Of a stretch of DNA of 64,000 bases, positions 1-8,283 are shown one piece after another; the first letter of the stretch is position 1, and every line of letters begins with the position of its first letter. The stretch spans positions 868,001 to 932,000 of the forward strand of contig NZ_CP009279.1 of assembly GCF_000758545.1 (NCBI RefSeq), read 5' to 3'. Origin of the DNA: Paenibacillus sp. FSL H7-0737 (lineage in GTDB: Bacteria; Bacillota; Bacilli; Paenibacillales; Paenibacillaceae). Position numbers and translations under genes: made by a program. Under the pieces are notes generated by a model. The model was given only the letters and a program-made list of their open reading frames with translations. It ran no database searches and was not told where the DNA came from.

Positions 1-318
1 GAAGCAAAGGCAAAAGGCATCCCGCTGGTTATTGGCAAATCTTCTTTTGGGATTAACGGGAGAGCATTGGCCTTGAGGGAAACGGAAGGGTTCGTCAAAA
101 TTGTAGCGGACCCGATCTCGGGAATCGTTATGGGTGCCCAAATTGTTGGAGTAGAAGCATCTACACTGGTGTCGGAGCTTGCCCTTGCCATTGAGATGGG
201 AGCAACTGTAGAGGACTTGGCGATGACCATTCACCCTCATCCCACATTGGGAGAAGTGATTATGGAGGCTGCCGAAAATGCGGCTAAAAAAATGGTAAGG
301 GGAGAGAGTGGGAAATGA
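1..318 (+). CDS. lpdA: Dihydrolipoamide dehydrogenase, C-terminal part (gene cut by window edge)
   Basis: The reading frame is open from base 1, so these are the last 105 codons of a longer gene. The fragment matches the dimerisation domain of E3-type pyridine nucleotide-disulfide oxidoreductases, which reoxidise protein-bound dihydrolipoamide with NAD+ in 2-oxoacid dehydrogenase complexes. The HPHPTLGE motif (235-255) carries the family's catalytic His-Glu pair. The N-terminal FAD and NAD domains and the redox-active CxxxxC lie outside the window, so a related flavoprotein disulfide reductase cannot be excluded. Its stop overlaps the next start (ATGA at 315), which implies translational coupling to a membrane adaptor gene, an unusual neighbour for lpd. 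Confidence 0.85.
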   Translation, partial: EAKAKGIPLVIGKSSFGINGRALALRETEGFVKIVADPISGIVMGAQIVGVEASTLVSELALAIEMGATVEDLAMTIHPHPTLGEVIMEAAENAAKKMVRGESGK

Positions 319-947
319 AGATAAAAGCAGGTTTATATATTGGAATTGCGATTGCGTTAATCGTTGGAGGTTCTCTACTTGCTATAAAAGGAAAGGATGC
401 TGTCAGTCAAGCTGAGAGCAGGAAACAAGGGATTCTTGATGCAGAGCAAAAGACTATATTTTATCAGAACAGTCCAGGGTCAATTGTAGAGGTCCGTGTG
501 GCTGTAGGTGATTCTATAAAACAGGGAGAGGTATTGTTCAAGGTTAAATCCGCTGAAGAAGGAGAAACAGATGTACTCGCGCCGGAGGACGGATCGGTCA
601 ACAGGATTGTTGTAAAGCCGGGAGATCAAATACAGCTAGGAATGCCAATGGCGGTTTTGCAAAAAAACAACTTTTATACAGACCTTTACATACAGGAGAG
701 CGAAATCCAAAAGCTAAAGGTGAATCAAAGTATCGACGTTCATTTTCCGTATTTGGACCATAAAGCCGAGGTGACGGGTGTGGTTACTTCCATCGCAGCC
801 GCCCCTCAATTTGCGAGCTTACGCATGTCACGTGAAAAAGGGCAAGCCGATTTAAGCATGTTTCTTGTCCGTATAGCTATGGATGCGAATGCTGATTTGC
901 TTCCGGGGATGACAGCGGAGGTGAAGCTCGATGAAATCACTGATTGA
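315..947 (+). CDS. HlyD/biotin-lipoyl type membrane-fusion adaptor
   Basis: The 210-residue protein has one N-terminal membrane segment (about residues 5-24) followed by an extracytoplasmic part. Residues about 50-120 form a lipoyl-like hairpin pair with the motifs GSIVEVRVAVGDSIKQGEVL and GSVNRIVVKPGD. Residues about 125-205 look like the beta-barrel region of efflux adaptors. Such proteins link an inner-membrane pump to the cell envelope. The gene overlaps the upstream lpd stop by four bases and overlaps the following ABC-2 permease by 17 bases, so the three are probably one transcript. The substrate is not evident. It is shorter than classical HlyD, mainly for lack of a long coiled coil. 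Confidence 0.75.
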   Translation: MKIKAGLYIGIAIALIVGGSLLAIKGKDAVSQAESRKQGILDAEQKTIFYQNSPGSIVEVRVAVGDSIKQGEVLFKVKSAEEGETDVLAPEDGSVNRIVVKPGDQIQLGMPMAVLQKNNFYTDLYIQESEIQKLKVNQSIDVHFPYLDHKAEVTGVVTSIAAAPQFASLRMSREKGQADLSMFLVRIAMDANADLLPGMTAEVKLDEITD

Positions 948-2091
948 CGAGTGGAAGTACGTGGCGGGCAGTAAGTATTTACGCCTGATTTTTATTGGTC
1001 CACTTATCGCGGCTATATTTTTTGGCTTGATGTTCTCGAAGAATCAAATCAGCGAATCGCATGTTGTAGTCATTGATGAGGATCACAGCTCGTATTCACG
1101 ACAGCTGATCTCTAAAATAAATGCTTCTCCATATATGAAGGTAACTAATGTGTATGCCAGCTCCTTAGATCCAGAAACATTATTGGCAAATGAGCAGGCT
1201 GTCGCGGTCATCACCCTTCCCAAAGCGTTAGGGCTGCATCAGCAGCAGGGGATATCAACGAATCTCGGCATCTTAATGGATAACACCATGCCATCAGGTC
1301 TAACCGGCATCCGAACTGCGATTCAGGAAGTCATCCAGACGGAAAATATGACTCTTTCTATGACCCGTCTCCTCCAAAAGGGGATGGATGCCGAAACCTC
1401 TAAAGGACTTGCTTCTCCGTTGTCCCTGCAGCAGCGGATGTTGTTTAATCCGACCACAAGTTATGTGAGCTTTATGGTCATTGGATTTGTGAATATTGTG
1501 GTGCTGATGATTACAACAAGCGCAGCAGGTTCAATTGCCCCTCGCTTACGGCAGGAGGGTAAACTTTTTGCAAACGGGAAGTCTCCTTGGCAGATTTGGG
1601 TTCGTAGTGTACCTTACGCTGTTTTATCAACGATCTCGCTGCTCCTGTGTTATGGCTTGTTAAAGCAGGTGGGGGAAATGCGCTTTGAAGCAGAGCCTTA
1701 TCTTTTTATTATTCCGCTGTTTGTGTATGCCTTTGCTCTGTCACTTATGGGCCTGTTGATTGGTTATACTGCCAAAGACGTATCCAAAGTTAATTTACGA
1801 ACTAATTTCGTATTGTATCCGTCGTTTCTTGCCACTGGAATCCAATTGAGCCCATTAGCGTTTCCGGAGTTTTTTCAAATTTCCGCTTGGGCATTGCCGA
1901 TGAACTGGCTTAATCGCCTTATACGCGGAATGGCTTTTCGGGATGGGGCGTTAACAGCCTACAGTCAGGAGCTGGGAGCACTGCTGATCATTATTGGTGT
2001 TGTATCCTTATTCATCGGATTGCTGGTGCTCAGAGAGGCGAACAAACCCGAGGTTCAGCTCTCGAAATCAGTCCCAGCTTCAGTAATCTAA
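931..2091 (+). CDS. ABC-2 type transporter permease
   Basis: The 386-residue protein has the ABC-2 membrane layout: an N-terminal segment (about 18-36), a long external domain (about 40-175) and five or six membrane segments after residue 178. This resembles YhgE/DrrB-type exporters. It overlaps the adaptor gene by 17 bases, so the two likely work together in efflux or envelope export. No ATPase gene lies beside it in the window, so the ATP-binding subunit must be encoded elsewhere or before base 1. Its end converges on the minus-strand oxidoreductase gene, with only one base between the two stops and no terminator visible. Confidence 0.75.
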   Translation: MKSLIDEWKYVAGSKYLRLIFIGPLIAAIFFGLMFSKNQISESHVVVIDEDHSSYSRQLISKINASPYMKVTNVYASSLDPETLLANEQAVAVITLPKALGLHQQQGISTNLGILMDNTMPSGLTGIRTAIQEVIQTENMTLSMTRLLQKGMDAETSKGLASPLSLQQRMLFNPTTSYVSFMVIGFVNIVVLMITTSAAGSIAPRLRQEGKLFANGKSPWQIWVRSVPYAVLSTISLLLCYGLLKQVGEMRFEAEPYLFIIPLFVYAFALSLMGLLIGYTAKDVSKVNLRTNFVLYPSFLATGIQLSPLAFPEFFQISAWALPMNWLNRLIRGMAFRDGALTAYSQELGALLIIIGVVSLFIGLLVLREANKPEVQLSKSVPASVI

Positions 2092-2092
2092 T

Positions 2093-2716
2093 CTACTCTA
2101 GTCGTGCAAAACGTTGTTCTGTTTTATTAAGATGCTTCACCCGTTCTTCTAAGCTGCGATCTGACATCCCGGCATAATTATACCAACGGAGGTTCTTCCG
2201 TATTCCCATTTTGCGGAAGGTCCCTCTGAACAGAATTTTGGTGATGGGGTTGCCAAAAATCCAGCGATAAAAGAAGTCGGGCGTGTTCATTACGGTCAGC
2301 AGTGACACTCCTTTAAGATTCGTGAGCAAGCATTTGAAGGGCCGTCCAGGTTTAATTTCCTCGTAGACAATACCTTTTGCGAATACCTTATCAAGAAAGC
2401 CTTTGGTGAGAGCGGGCATGGCCTCCCACCAAATGGGGAATAGGAAGACGATATGATCTGCTGCCATAAGCCGTTGCTGATAATTGGCGACTAGGGGGTC
2501 GGTGGTTTTCTTTTGTCGCCAAGCAGCAAGTTCTTCGCGCGACATGACTGGATTAAATCCATCGGCATGCAGATCGATAAGATCAATCGTATGACCTTTG
2601 GTGGTAAGACCTCGCATTACGGAGGCTAATAAGGCTGCGGAATAGCTTCGCTGATGTGGGATATTCTCGGACGCTGATGCTCCGTATGGATGATCAAAAA
2701 TAACTAAGACATTCAT
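2093..2716 (-). CDS. NAD(P)H-dependent FMN oxidoreductase, flavodoxin-2 fold
   Basis: The 207-residue protein has the NQO1/KefF/YwrO-type fold. An N-terminal beta strand plus phosphate-binding loop (VLVIFDHPYG) binds FMN, and the FLFPIWWEAMPALTKGFLDKVF block at residues about 90-112 is typical of quinone reductases of this family. It probably reduces quinones or other electrophiles with two electrons in the cytoplasm. It is divergent from a MarR-like regulator gene at 2885 and shares with it an intergenic region with symmetric operator half-sites, so it is the likely target of that regulator. The start has the Shine-Dalgarno sequence AGAAGG. Confidence 0.85.
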   Translation of the reverse strand: MNVLVIFDHPYGASASENIPHQRSYSAALLASVMRGLTTKGHTIDLIDLHADGFNPVMSREELAAWRQKKTTDPLVANYQQRLMAADHIVFLFPIWWEAMPALTKGFLDKVFAKGIVYEEIKPGRPFKCLLTNLKGVSLLTVMNTPDFFYRWIFGNPITKILFRGTFRKMGIRKNLRWYNYAGMSDRSLEERVKHLNKTEQRFARLE

Positions 2717-2741
2717 ATAAATACCTTCTCTTCGTTTTATT

Positions 2742-2822
2742 GTTTCCTAGAAATTAAATATTAACTATGGAAACAATAATACGTTTTAAGTTTCCTTATT
2801 GTCAATATTATTTCTAGGAAAC
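2742..2822. promoter_or_regulatory. Four symmetric GTTTCC/GGAAAC half-sites between divergent genes
   Basis: GTTTCC occurs at 2742-2747 and 2790-2795, and its complement GGAAAC at 2769-2774 and 2817-2822, giving two identical GTTTCC-N21-GGAAAC units. The outermost arms form a perfect 13-base inverted repeat (2742-2754 with 2810-2822). A weak -35-like TTGTCA lies at 2799. This is the expected layout of a shared operator for the oxidoreductase gene and the MarR-like regulator gene; the binding protein is inferred. Confidence 0.65.
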
Positions 2823-2884
2823 TTTATTTATGAGCTGTGTCTTGTTAAAATGAGCATAAGATGAATTTACGAGGAGACTTAACA

Positions 2885-3559
2885 GTGACGCATTCTTTCG
2901 AGAACTTACCTAATAAGGATATTATGATAAAAAAATTGATAGATATGATTCCCCAATTACAAAAGCGATTTCAATCGGAGGATGATGAAGAGAAGGCGTG
3001 GTTGATTCAGAACTGTAGTAATCCTCTTATCATTGATTTCCTCCAAGACTCCACAGTCATGATGCTGCATGTAATCGATGCAATTGGACAGCTTGAGCCG
3101 GTGAATGGCACTACCATTTCGAAGCATTTCGGAATTCCGAAAGGTAGCGTGTCCAAAATCACTAGAAAATTAGTTCTGCAGCAAATTATTCGCACGGAGT
3201 TTCTCCCCGATAATAAAAAAGAAGTGCTGTTTCTTACAACACCTCTTGGAAAAGAAATATTCGATTTGCATCAAGCACTACATAAGGAGATGAATAAAGG
3301 GATAAATCGGTTTCTACAGAGATATAACACAGATGAATTGTTATTTCTGAACCAAGCGTTCGAGGATACTTTAGAAGCATCATGGGTTCATCCGGAATCG
3401 GTTGCTGAAGAAGAACCATTAAATGCTGGAGAATCTTTTGAGGCAATGGAAATCGATGAAATGAGTCAAATCGTAGACATGCTTAACCAACTTGATACAC
3501 GCAATCTTAAGAAAGCTAAGGCCATTCTTCAAGATGTGTTTTTTACCTCTTTTGAGTAG
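2885..3559 (+). CDS. MarR-like winged-helix transcriptional regulator
   Basis: I chose the GTG at 2885 because AGGAGA lies eight bases upstream; an in-frame ATG at 2861 has no ribosome site. The protein (224 residues) has a winged-helix segment with VNGTTISKHFGIPKGSVSKITRKL as its recognition region, flanked by helices that fit MarR-type dimerisation. It is longer than a typical MarR (about 150 residues), with an acidic C-terminal extension. It is divergent from the oxidoreductase gene and very likely represses it, perhaps with release by an electrophile or antibiotic. Redox-active cysteines are not obvious in the DNA-binding region. The ligand is unknown. Confidence 0.75.
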   Translation: MTHSFENLPNKDIMIKKLIDMIPQLQKRFQSEDDEEKAWLIQNCSNPLIIDFLQDSTVMMLHVIDAIGQLEPVNGTTISKHFGIPKGSVSKITRKLVLQQIIRTEFLPDNKKEVLFLTTPLGKEIFDLHQALHKEMNKGINRFLQRYNTDELLFLNQAFEDTLEASWVHPESVAEEEPLNAGESFEAMEIDEMSQIVDMLNQLDTRNLKKAKAILQDVFFTSFE

Positions 3560-3561
3560 CT

Positions 3562-4500
3562 TTATAATTTCTGATAGTGAGTTAAGAGTTGCTCTAGCTT
3601 ATCCTGAATCATTTGTTTCAAGCCTTCAGGCTTCACCGCTCTAACATATTGACCATAACGCATGAAATAATTAGCTAGAAATTCTTCTTCGCCTGGATTA
3701 TAGAATCCTTTTATGACTGTTTTCGGGCCAGCTTCTATTTTCATAGAGGGGTAATGCTCTTTATAAAAAATATCTTTGGCTTGCTCCGCAATCTCAATTT
3801 CAAAGTGAATACTGTTCTCGGATTGATAAAATTCTAAGGAACGATTAAGAAGTTCTTCTATAGAATAGCGGGCTGAGCTTTCCTCTACTTCAATGAAGGT
3901 TATTCGATCACATCTAAAAACTCTATATGTATTCGTATTTAACTCTATTCCAGTAGCATACCATTGACCAAACTTCGCGGAAATTCTGAAGAATTGTACA
4001 GGGTAGCTTTTTGTCTGGTTATTTTTTGTGTATTCAATGTTACAGGCACATTCATTTAGAATACTTGCCAGGATTTTATCTAAAAAACGACTGACATGCT
4101 TATGCTGATACATTTCGAATTGTAGAACTTTTTTCATTTTATGAATCTGGTTGATTTGTGTACTCGATAGACAGTGCTCGAACTTTTCGTTTAGCTTATT
4201 AACACTTAAATGAAAAGGTGTAGATTGATAAGATTCTAGCGTCAGCATAGCAAAGTACAGTGCATAGACTTCATCTATCGTGAAAATAATAGGGGATAAT
4301 AATCTATTTTTCAAAATACCATAACGTCCGTGTCTTCCATGTTCCGCAAAAATAGGCATACCCAATTGTTCTAATGAAGTAACATCACGTAGCGCTGTGC
4401 TTTTCGAAATATTGTATTTCACCATAAGGTCACTTAGATTGAAAAACTCTCGTCCGTTTAAGTATCTCATCATGTCATTTAAGCGTTCTGATTTCTTCAT
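3562..4500 (-). CDS. HTH-WYL domain transcriptional regulator
   Basis: The 312-residue protein has an N-terminal helix-turn-helix of the HTH_11 type (about 15-55, YNISKSTALRDVTSLEQLG), a middle linker and a C-terminal WYL-like ligand domain (about 130-230, around GQWYATGIELN and the RVFRCDRI segment). Members of this YafY/YobV group bind small ligands and often control the neighbouring divergent gene. It converges on the MarR-like gene with a two-base gap. The start has TAAGGAGC upstream. A near-perfect inverted repeat at 4518-4540, between it and the VOC gene, is a good candidate for its operator. Confidence 0.85.
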   Translation of the reverse strand: MKKSERLNDMMRYLNGREFFNLSDLMVKYNISKSTALRDVTSLEQLGMPIFAEHGRHGRYGILKNRLLSPIIFTIDEVYALYFAMLTLESYQSTPFHLSVNKLNEKFEHCLSSTQINQIHKMKKVLQFEMYQHKHVSRFLDKILASILNECACNIEYTKNNQTKSYPVQFFRISAKFGQWYATGIELNTNTYRVFRCDRITFIEVEESSARYSIEELLNRSLEFYQSENSIHFEIEIAEQAKDIFYKEHYPSMKIEAGPKTVIKGFYNPGEEEFLANYFMRYGQYVRAVKPEGLKQMIQDKLEQLLTHYQKL

Positions 4501-4517
4501 ATAAAAAGCTCCTTATT

Positions 4518-4540
4518 AAGGTGTCATGTTTTGATACCTT
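4518..4540. promoter_or_regulatory. Inverted repeat, likely operator of the WYL regulator
   Basis: AAGGTGTCA (4518-4526) and TGATACCTT (4532-4540) form an inverted repeat with one mismatch and a five-base spacer. It sits 17 bases before the WYL start codon and 57 bases before the VOC gene. Position and symmetry suggest an operator for one or both genes. Confidence 0.6.
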
Positions 4541-4596
4541 TATATATGATAATAAGTTTAAGATCACATATCAAATATACGAAGGAGATTTACACT

Positions 4597-5046
4597 ATGA
4601 GTACAACATTAGAAGTAGCTATTTTCTTATCGATGAAGGGAAGAGCCAAGGAAGCTATAGAATTTTACAAAAAGCATTTTAATGCAGAGGAATTGTTACG
4701 TGTTACCTATCAACAACTAGCAGAACGTGACAGCTCCATACAGCTTACGGATGAAAATAAGGATTATATTACTCACTCTGTCCTGTTAATCGGAAAAACA
4801 AAAATAATGATAGCAGAAGATACAATGAATACGAATGAGAAATATACAGTGGGTAATAACACTTCATTATGTATTCAAAGTGCTGACCTAGAGGAAATTG
4901 AACGCTTCTATAGTAGCTTAATCACGGATGAGCGCGTGAAAATTATTGCTCCTTTATCTAGTAATGTGTTTAGTAAAGCCTACGGTATCATTGAAGATGC
5001 CTTTGGTATTCAAATTCAACTCATGTTTGATGAAAGATTACATTAA
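4597..5046 (+). CDS. VOC/PhnB-like (glyoxalase-fold) protein
   Basis: I use ATG 4597 because GAAGGAGA lies directly upstream; the longer reading frame from 4531 begins inside the operator. The 149-residue protein has the PhnB-type vicinal-oxygen-chelate fold, with AKEAIEFYKKHFNAEE near the N-terminus and a second half ending in DAFGIQIQLMF. Proteins of this group are dimers of four beta-alpha-beta-beta-beta modules; many lack a known substrate. The usual metal-binding His/Glu set is not complete here, so I do not assign an enzyme activity. The divergent WYL gene is its probable regulator. A hairpin terminator follows at 5083. Confidence 0.75.
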   Translation: MSTTLEVAIFLSMKGRAKEAIEFYKKHFNAEELLRVTYQQLAERDSSIQLTDENKDYITHSVLLIGKTKIMIAEDTMNTNEKYTVGNNTSLCIQSADLEEIERFYSSLITDERVKIIAPLSSNVFSKAYGIIEDAFGIQIQLMFDERLH

Positions 5047-5082
5047 CAACTTTGCTTCTAAAGTAAACCCAGTTCACCGTTT

Positions 5083-5128
5083 AGCTGATCATAATTCAGG
5101 GATTATCCTGATGTTGGTCGGCTTTTTT
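5083..5128 (+). terminator. Rho-independent terminator after the VOC gene
   Basis: AGCTGATC...TTCAGG (5083-5100) pairs with CCTGATGTTGGTCGGCT (5107-5123) with some G-U pairs and one bulge, followed by TTTTTT. It closes the VOC transcription unit before the TetR gene. Confidence 0.65.
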
Positions 5129-5195
5129 GTATGTATTGATGGCTATTTTTTATGAAAAATATTGAATTATTATGCATAAAGATGTATAGTGTTTT

Positions 5196-5213
5196 TTAAT
5201 TAACGTTAATTAA
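5196..5213. promoter_or_regulatory. 18-base perfect palindrome before the TetR gene
   Basis: TTAATTAACGTTAATTAA is a perfect palindrome 24 bases upstream of the TetR start. Its size and symmetry suit a TetR dimer operator, so autoregulation of the 5237-9863 cluster is likely. Confidence 0.65.
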
Positions 5214-5236
5214 GTAAGTAAGGGATGTGGAATGTC

Positions 5237-5818
5237 TTGACCAAAAACAAGTTGAAAGAAGTAGCGATGCGACTATTCGGAGAGAAGGGTTACGAGGGTA
5301 CGGCTCTCTCTGAAATTACGAAGGAAGTTGGCGTGAAGACTCCGGCGATCTATGCCTTTTTTGAGAATAAAGAGGATTTGTTTATGACGGTCTTTCGTGA
5401 GGCTATGCAGTCCTATAACACTTATATTCAAGAGCTGTCGGAAGAACAGAAAGTACTGAGTGCCCAGGAAAGTCTACGAGGCATATTGTCTAGACAGTAT
5501 GAGTTCTATCAGAAGAGTCCTGAAGCAAGCAAAATTGTGCTGAGGTATGTGGTCTTCCCACCGGCATTCTTAAAGGAAACGATTGAGGAAGCATTCCTAG
5601 AGTCCGACGCGATGCTGACGAAGATCATTGAACAATTCATCTCAAAAGGGATGGAAGAGGGCGTAATTCGCGATCAATCCGTGCAGCTTCTCACAGATGC
5701 TTTTCTCAACTTGATGGATGGATTAAGCATGCAGTATTTCTATTACACTTCTAAAGGAATTTATGAGCGTAAGCTAAACCATGCGTTTGAAATGTATTGG
5801 AAGGGTGCGTCCTCATAG
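5237..5818 (+). CDS. TetR family transcriptional regulator
   Basis: I prefer the TTG at 5237 over the ATG at 5225 because the only ribosome-site-like bases (AGGGAT..GTGGA, 5221-5230) overlap or sit beside the ATG; this choice is uncertain by four codons. The 193-residue protein has a TetR N-terminal helix-turn-helix (GTALSEITKEVGVKTPAIYA followed by FFENKEDLF) and a helical ligand domain. The NCS1 permease gene starts 37 bases after its stop, so the regulator probably heads and controls the permease-DUF917-hydantoinase cluster. A perfect palindrome at 5196-5213 is its likely operator. The ligand may be the imported heterocycle or a breakdown product. Confidence 0.85.
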   Translation: MTKNKLKEVAMRLFGEKGYEGTALSEITKEVGVKTPAIYAFFENKEDLFMTVFREAMQSYNTYIQELSEEQKVLSAQESLRGILSRQYEFYQKSPEASKIVLRYVVFPPAFLKETIEEAFLESDAMLTKIIEQFISKGMEEGVIRDQSVQLLTDAFLNLMDGLSMQYFYYTSKGIYERKLNHAFEMYWKGASS

Positions 5819-5855
5819 CGCTACAGAAGAAGATAACAACAAGGGGATGGGGAGA

Positions 5856-7166
5856 ATGGCAGAAGTAAGTGAAGTAAAGGGGAACGAGCTTAGCTCGGGG
5901 GATTTTGAGAGAGAGCCGGTTCCAGCGCATTTGCGTAAAAAATGGCTATCTATGTCGCTCGTCTGGATCGCCATCGGGATTGACCTATCAGCGATGTTCT
6001 TGGGTGCTCAGCTTGGCAATGGAATGAATCTGACGGATTCACTCACAGCAACAATAATCGGTTCGTTAATCCTAGGGGTGATCGGAGCGTTATGTGCGTA
6101 TGTAGGGGCGAAAACAGGGTTATCGACATCGATGATCTCTCGGTTTCTATTCGGAAATGTGGGTGCACGTGTCGTAGCGGTTATCCTCGGTATTTTCTCA
6201 CTCGGTTGGTTTGGGGTGCAGGTCGGGTTCTTCGCTTCGAATATGCAGACTGCTTTTAGTCAATTATGGGATATTCATCTGTCCTTAGGGGTGCTTTCAT
6301 TCATAGGTGGGCTTTTGATGATGTCGACAGCTATTTGGGGATATCAATCTATTGAACGACTAAGCACCTGGTCCGTACCATTGCTTATTTTGTTTATCGG
6401 AGTGGCTATTTATTCCGCGTTCCACACCAAAGGAGCTTCAGCCGTGTGGGAACCGATTAGCGGAGCAGCGATCCCGATGGGGACAGCGATCTCGCTTGTT
6501 ATTGGTATCTTTATTGTCGGCACGGTGCTTTCACCGGATATCGCTCGTTGGGCGCGCACACCGAAGCATGCTATAACCGCGGCCTTTATCGGCTTTTTTG
6601 TGGGTAACAGCTTTATGACGATTGTAGCTATTTTCCTATCTCGAATTATGGACACAGATGATCTGACGAATATTTTCATTGCGCTAGGACTTGGTCTTCC
6701 AGCCATTATCGTCTTAACCCTTGCCCAATGGACGACAAACACGAACAATTTATATTCTGCTTCGCTAGGGTTCTCTGTCGTGTTCCAAAAGGTTCCGAAA
6801 AAGCTAATTACTATTGTGGCAGGTATCTTTGCTACGTTGCTTGCGGTATTTGGCATCTATGATAAGTTTTTATCTTTCCTAAATATTATTACGGTGTTTG
6901 TCTCTCCAATCGGGGGGATCTACACGTCTGAATTTTTACTTGTGGATCGAAAAAAATTCACTTTTGAGGGTCTGGATCGCAACAAAAACTGGGTGATTCG
7001 CTCCTTAGCGGTATGGGTTGCAGCTACGTTGTTCGCTTTTATGACAACCGCAGCGCCAGATGGATTTGGATGGTTCCAAATCACGAGCGTACCGGCATTA
7101 GATGCGTTTATGTTCGCCTTTATCGTGCAGTGGATTGTCGGCAAAATCATGACAAAGAAGGGATAA
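5856..7166 (+). CDS. NCS1-family nucleobase/hydantoin-type permease (CodB-like)
   Basis: I start at ATG 5856, which has AAGGGGATGGGGAG before it; the frame is open further upstream but overlaps the TetR gene. The 436-residue protein has about 12 membrane segments and the NCS1 pattern: a charged N-terminus, a first helix with SLVWIAIGIDLSAMFLGAQL, then VGAKTGLSTSMISRFLFG. Family members import cytosine, purines, allantoin, thiamine precursors or hydantoins with Na+ or H+. The next two genes encode a DUF917 and a hydantoinase/oxoprolinase-like protein, so the substrate is probably a hydantoin or related ring compound. This is inference from context. Confidence 0.85.
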   Translation: MAEVSEVKGNELSSGDFEREPVPAHLRKKWLSMSLVWIAIGIDLSAMFLGAQLGNGMNLTDSLTATIIGSLILGVIGALCAYVGAKTGLSTSMISRFLFGNVGARVVAVILGIFSLGWFGVQVGFFASNMQTAFSQLWDIHLSLGVLSFIGGLLMMSTAIWGYQSIERLSTWSVPLLILFIGVAIYSAFHTKGASAVWEPISGAAIPMGTAISLVIGIFIVGTVLSPDIARWARTPKHAITAAFIGFFVGNSFMTIVAIFLSRIMDTDDLTNIFIALGLGLPAIIVLTLAQWTTNTNNLYSASLGFSVVFQKVPKKLITIVAGIFATLLAVFGIYDKFLSFLNIITVFVSPIGGIYTSEFLLVDRKKFTFEGLDRNKNWVIRSLAVWVAATLFAFMTTAAPDGFGWFQITSVPALDAFMFAFIVQWIVGKIMTKKG

Positions 7167-7170
7167 CAAC

Positions 7171-8283
7171 ATGAGAAATCACAAACTAACAGAATTAAAT
7201 GAACAAGCGGTGCAATACATTGCTGTTGGTGCAGCCGTTCTTGGAACAGGCGGGGGCGGTGACCCGCATATTGGTAAATTGATGGCGATGGAAGCCATTC
7301 GCAAATATGGTCCTGTTCGTTTATTAAGTCCTGAGGATCTGGAGGACGATGCATTGGTTGTTCCTATATCCATGATTGGCGCACCTACGGTTATGAATGA
7401 GAAGATTCCTTCGATTCAGCAAATGATCAAGCCTTTGGATATGATTGAGAAAGAGCTTGGACGCAAGGTGAGCGCCATTATGCCGATTGAGGTCGGTGGC
7501 GGTAACTCTCTGGTTCCCGTAATTACGGCTGCGGAACGCAATATTCCTATCGTAGATGCGGATGCCATGGGACGGGCTTTTCCAGAATCGCAAATGGTGA
7601 CATTCTACTTGGACGGTATTGACTGCAGTCCGATTACGATGGCAGATGAACGCGGCAACGGTGTGCTTATGCATGCAATCGACGGTGTTTGGGAAGAGCG
7701 GATGGCGCGTGCGGTTACGATTCAAATGGGCGGATCAGCTTCGATTTGTGATTATCCGGTAACTGGAGCGCAGGTAAAGCAAAGTGCAATTCCACATACC
7801 TTGACGCTTGCGTATGAAATCGGAAAAACATTGTTCGAGTCCAAGGAATTGAAGCAGAATCCAATTGAAATGCTGCTGAAGCAGCTGAATGGATATGCGT
7901 TGTTCCAGGGGAAGGCAGTAGACATTCGCCGTCGTACAGAAGGCGGATTTACACGCGGTGAAGCGATCTTCGAAGGTACAGATGCTAAAAAGGGACGTAC
8001 GATGACTTTGTTCTTCCAGAATGAGTTCCTTCTTGCCACAGAAGATGGACATTCAATTGCTATTACTCCTGACCTGATCTCTGTGCTTGACCAGGATACC
8101 GGTATGCCAATCACGACTGAGAATTTGAAATACGGTGCCCGGGTGAGTGTGGTTGGTTTCCCTTGTGATCCGAAATGGCGTTCACCAAAGGGCCTCGAGA
8201 CGGTAGGTCCACAATATTTTGGCTATGATGCACCTTATGTTCTAATTGAACAATTGGCAGCAGAGAAAGGGGGAGCAGAGTAA
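7171..8283 (+). CDS. DUF917 family protein
   Basis: The 370-residue protein is a full-length DUF917 member: a Gly-rich start (AAVLGTGGGGDPHIGKLM), the segment IMPIEVGGGNSLVPV at about residues 109-123, and a C-terminal beta domain. DUF917 proteins are usually encoded beside hydantoinase/oxoprolinase-like proteins and NCS1 permeases, as here. From memory, Pfam now links the family to S-methyl-thiohydantoin desulfuration; I cannot confirm that this member has that activity. It starts five bases after the permease stop and its own stop overlaps the next start (TAATG), so the genes are co-translated. Confidence 0.85.
   Translation: MRNHKLTELNEQAVQYIAVGAAVLGTGGGGDPHIGKLMAMEAIRKYGPVRLLSPEDLEDDALVVPISMIGAPTVMNEKIPSIQQMIKPLDMIEKELGRKVSAIMPIEVGGGNSLVPVITAAERNIPIVDADAMGRAFPESQMVTFYLDGIDCSPITMADERGNGVLMHAIDGVWEERMARAVTIQMGGSASICDYPVTGAQVKQSAIPHTLTLAYEIGKTLFESKELKQNPIEMLLKQLNGYALFQGKAVDIRRRTEGGFTRGEAIFEGTDAKKGRTMTLFFQNEFLLATEDGHSIAITPDLISVLDQDTGMPITTENLKYGARVSVVGFPCDPKWRSPKGLETVGPQYFGYDAPYVLIEQLAAEKGGAE

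Noticed and set aside
4946..5155. 69-codon frame overlapping the VOC gene end
   Set aside because: It is an out-of-frame shadow of the VOC gene that continues into its terminator.
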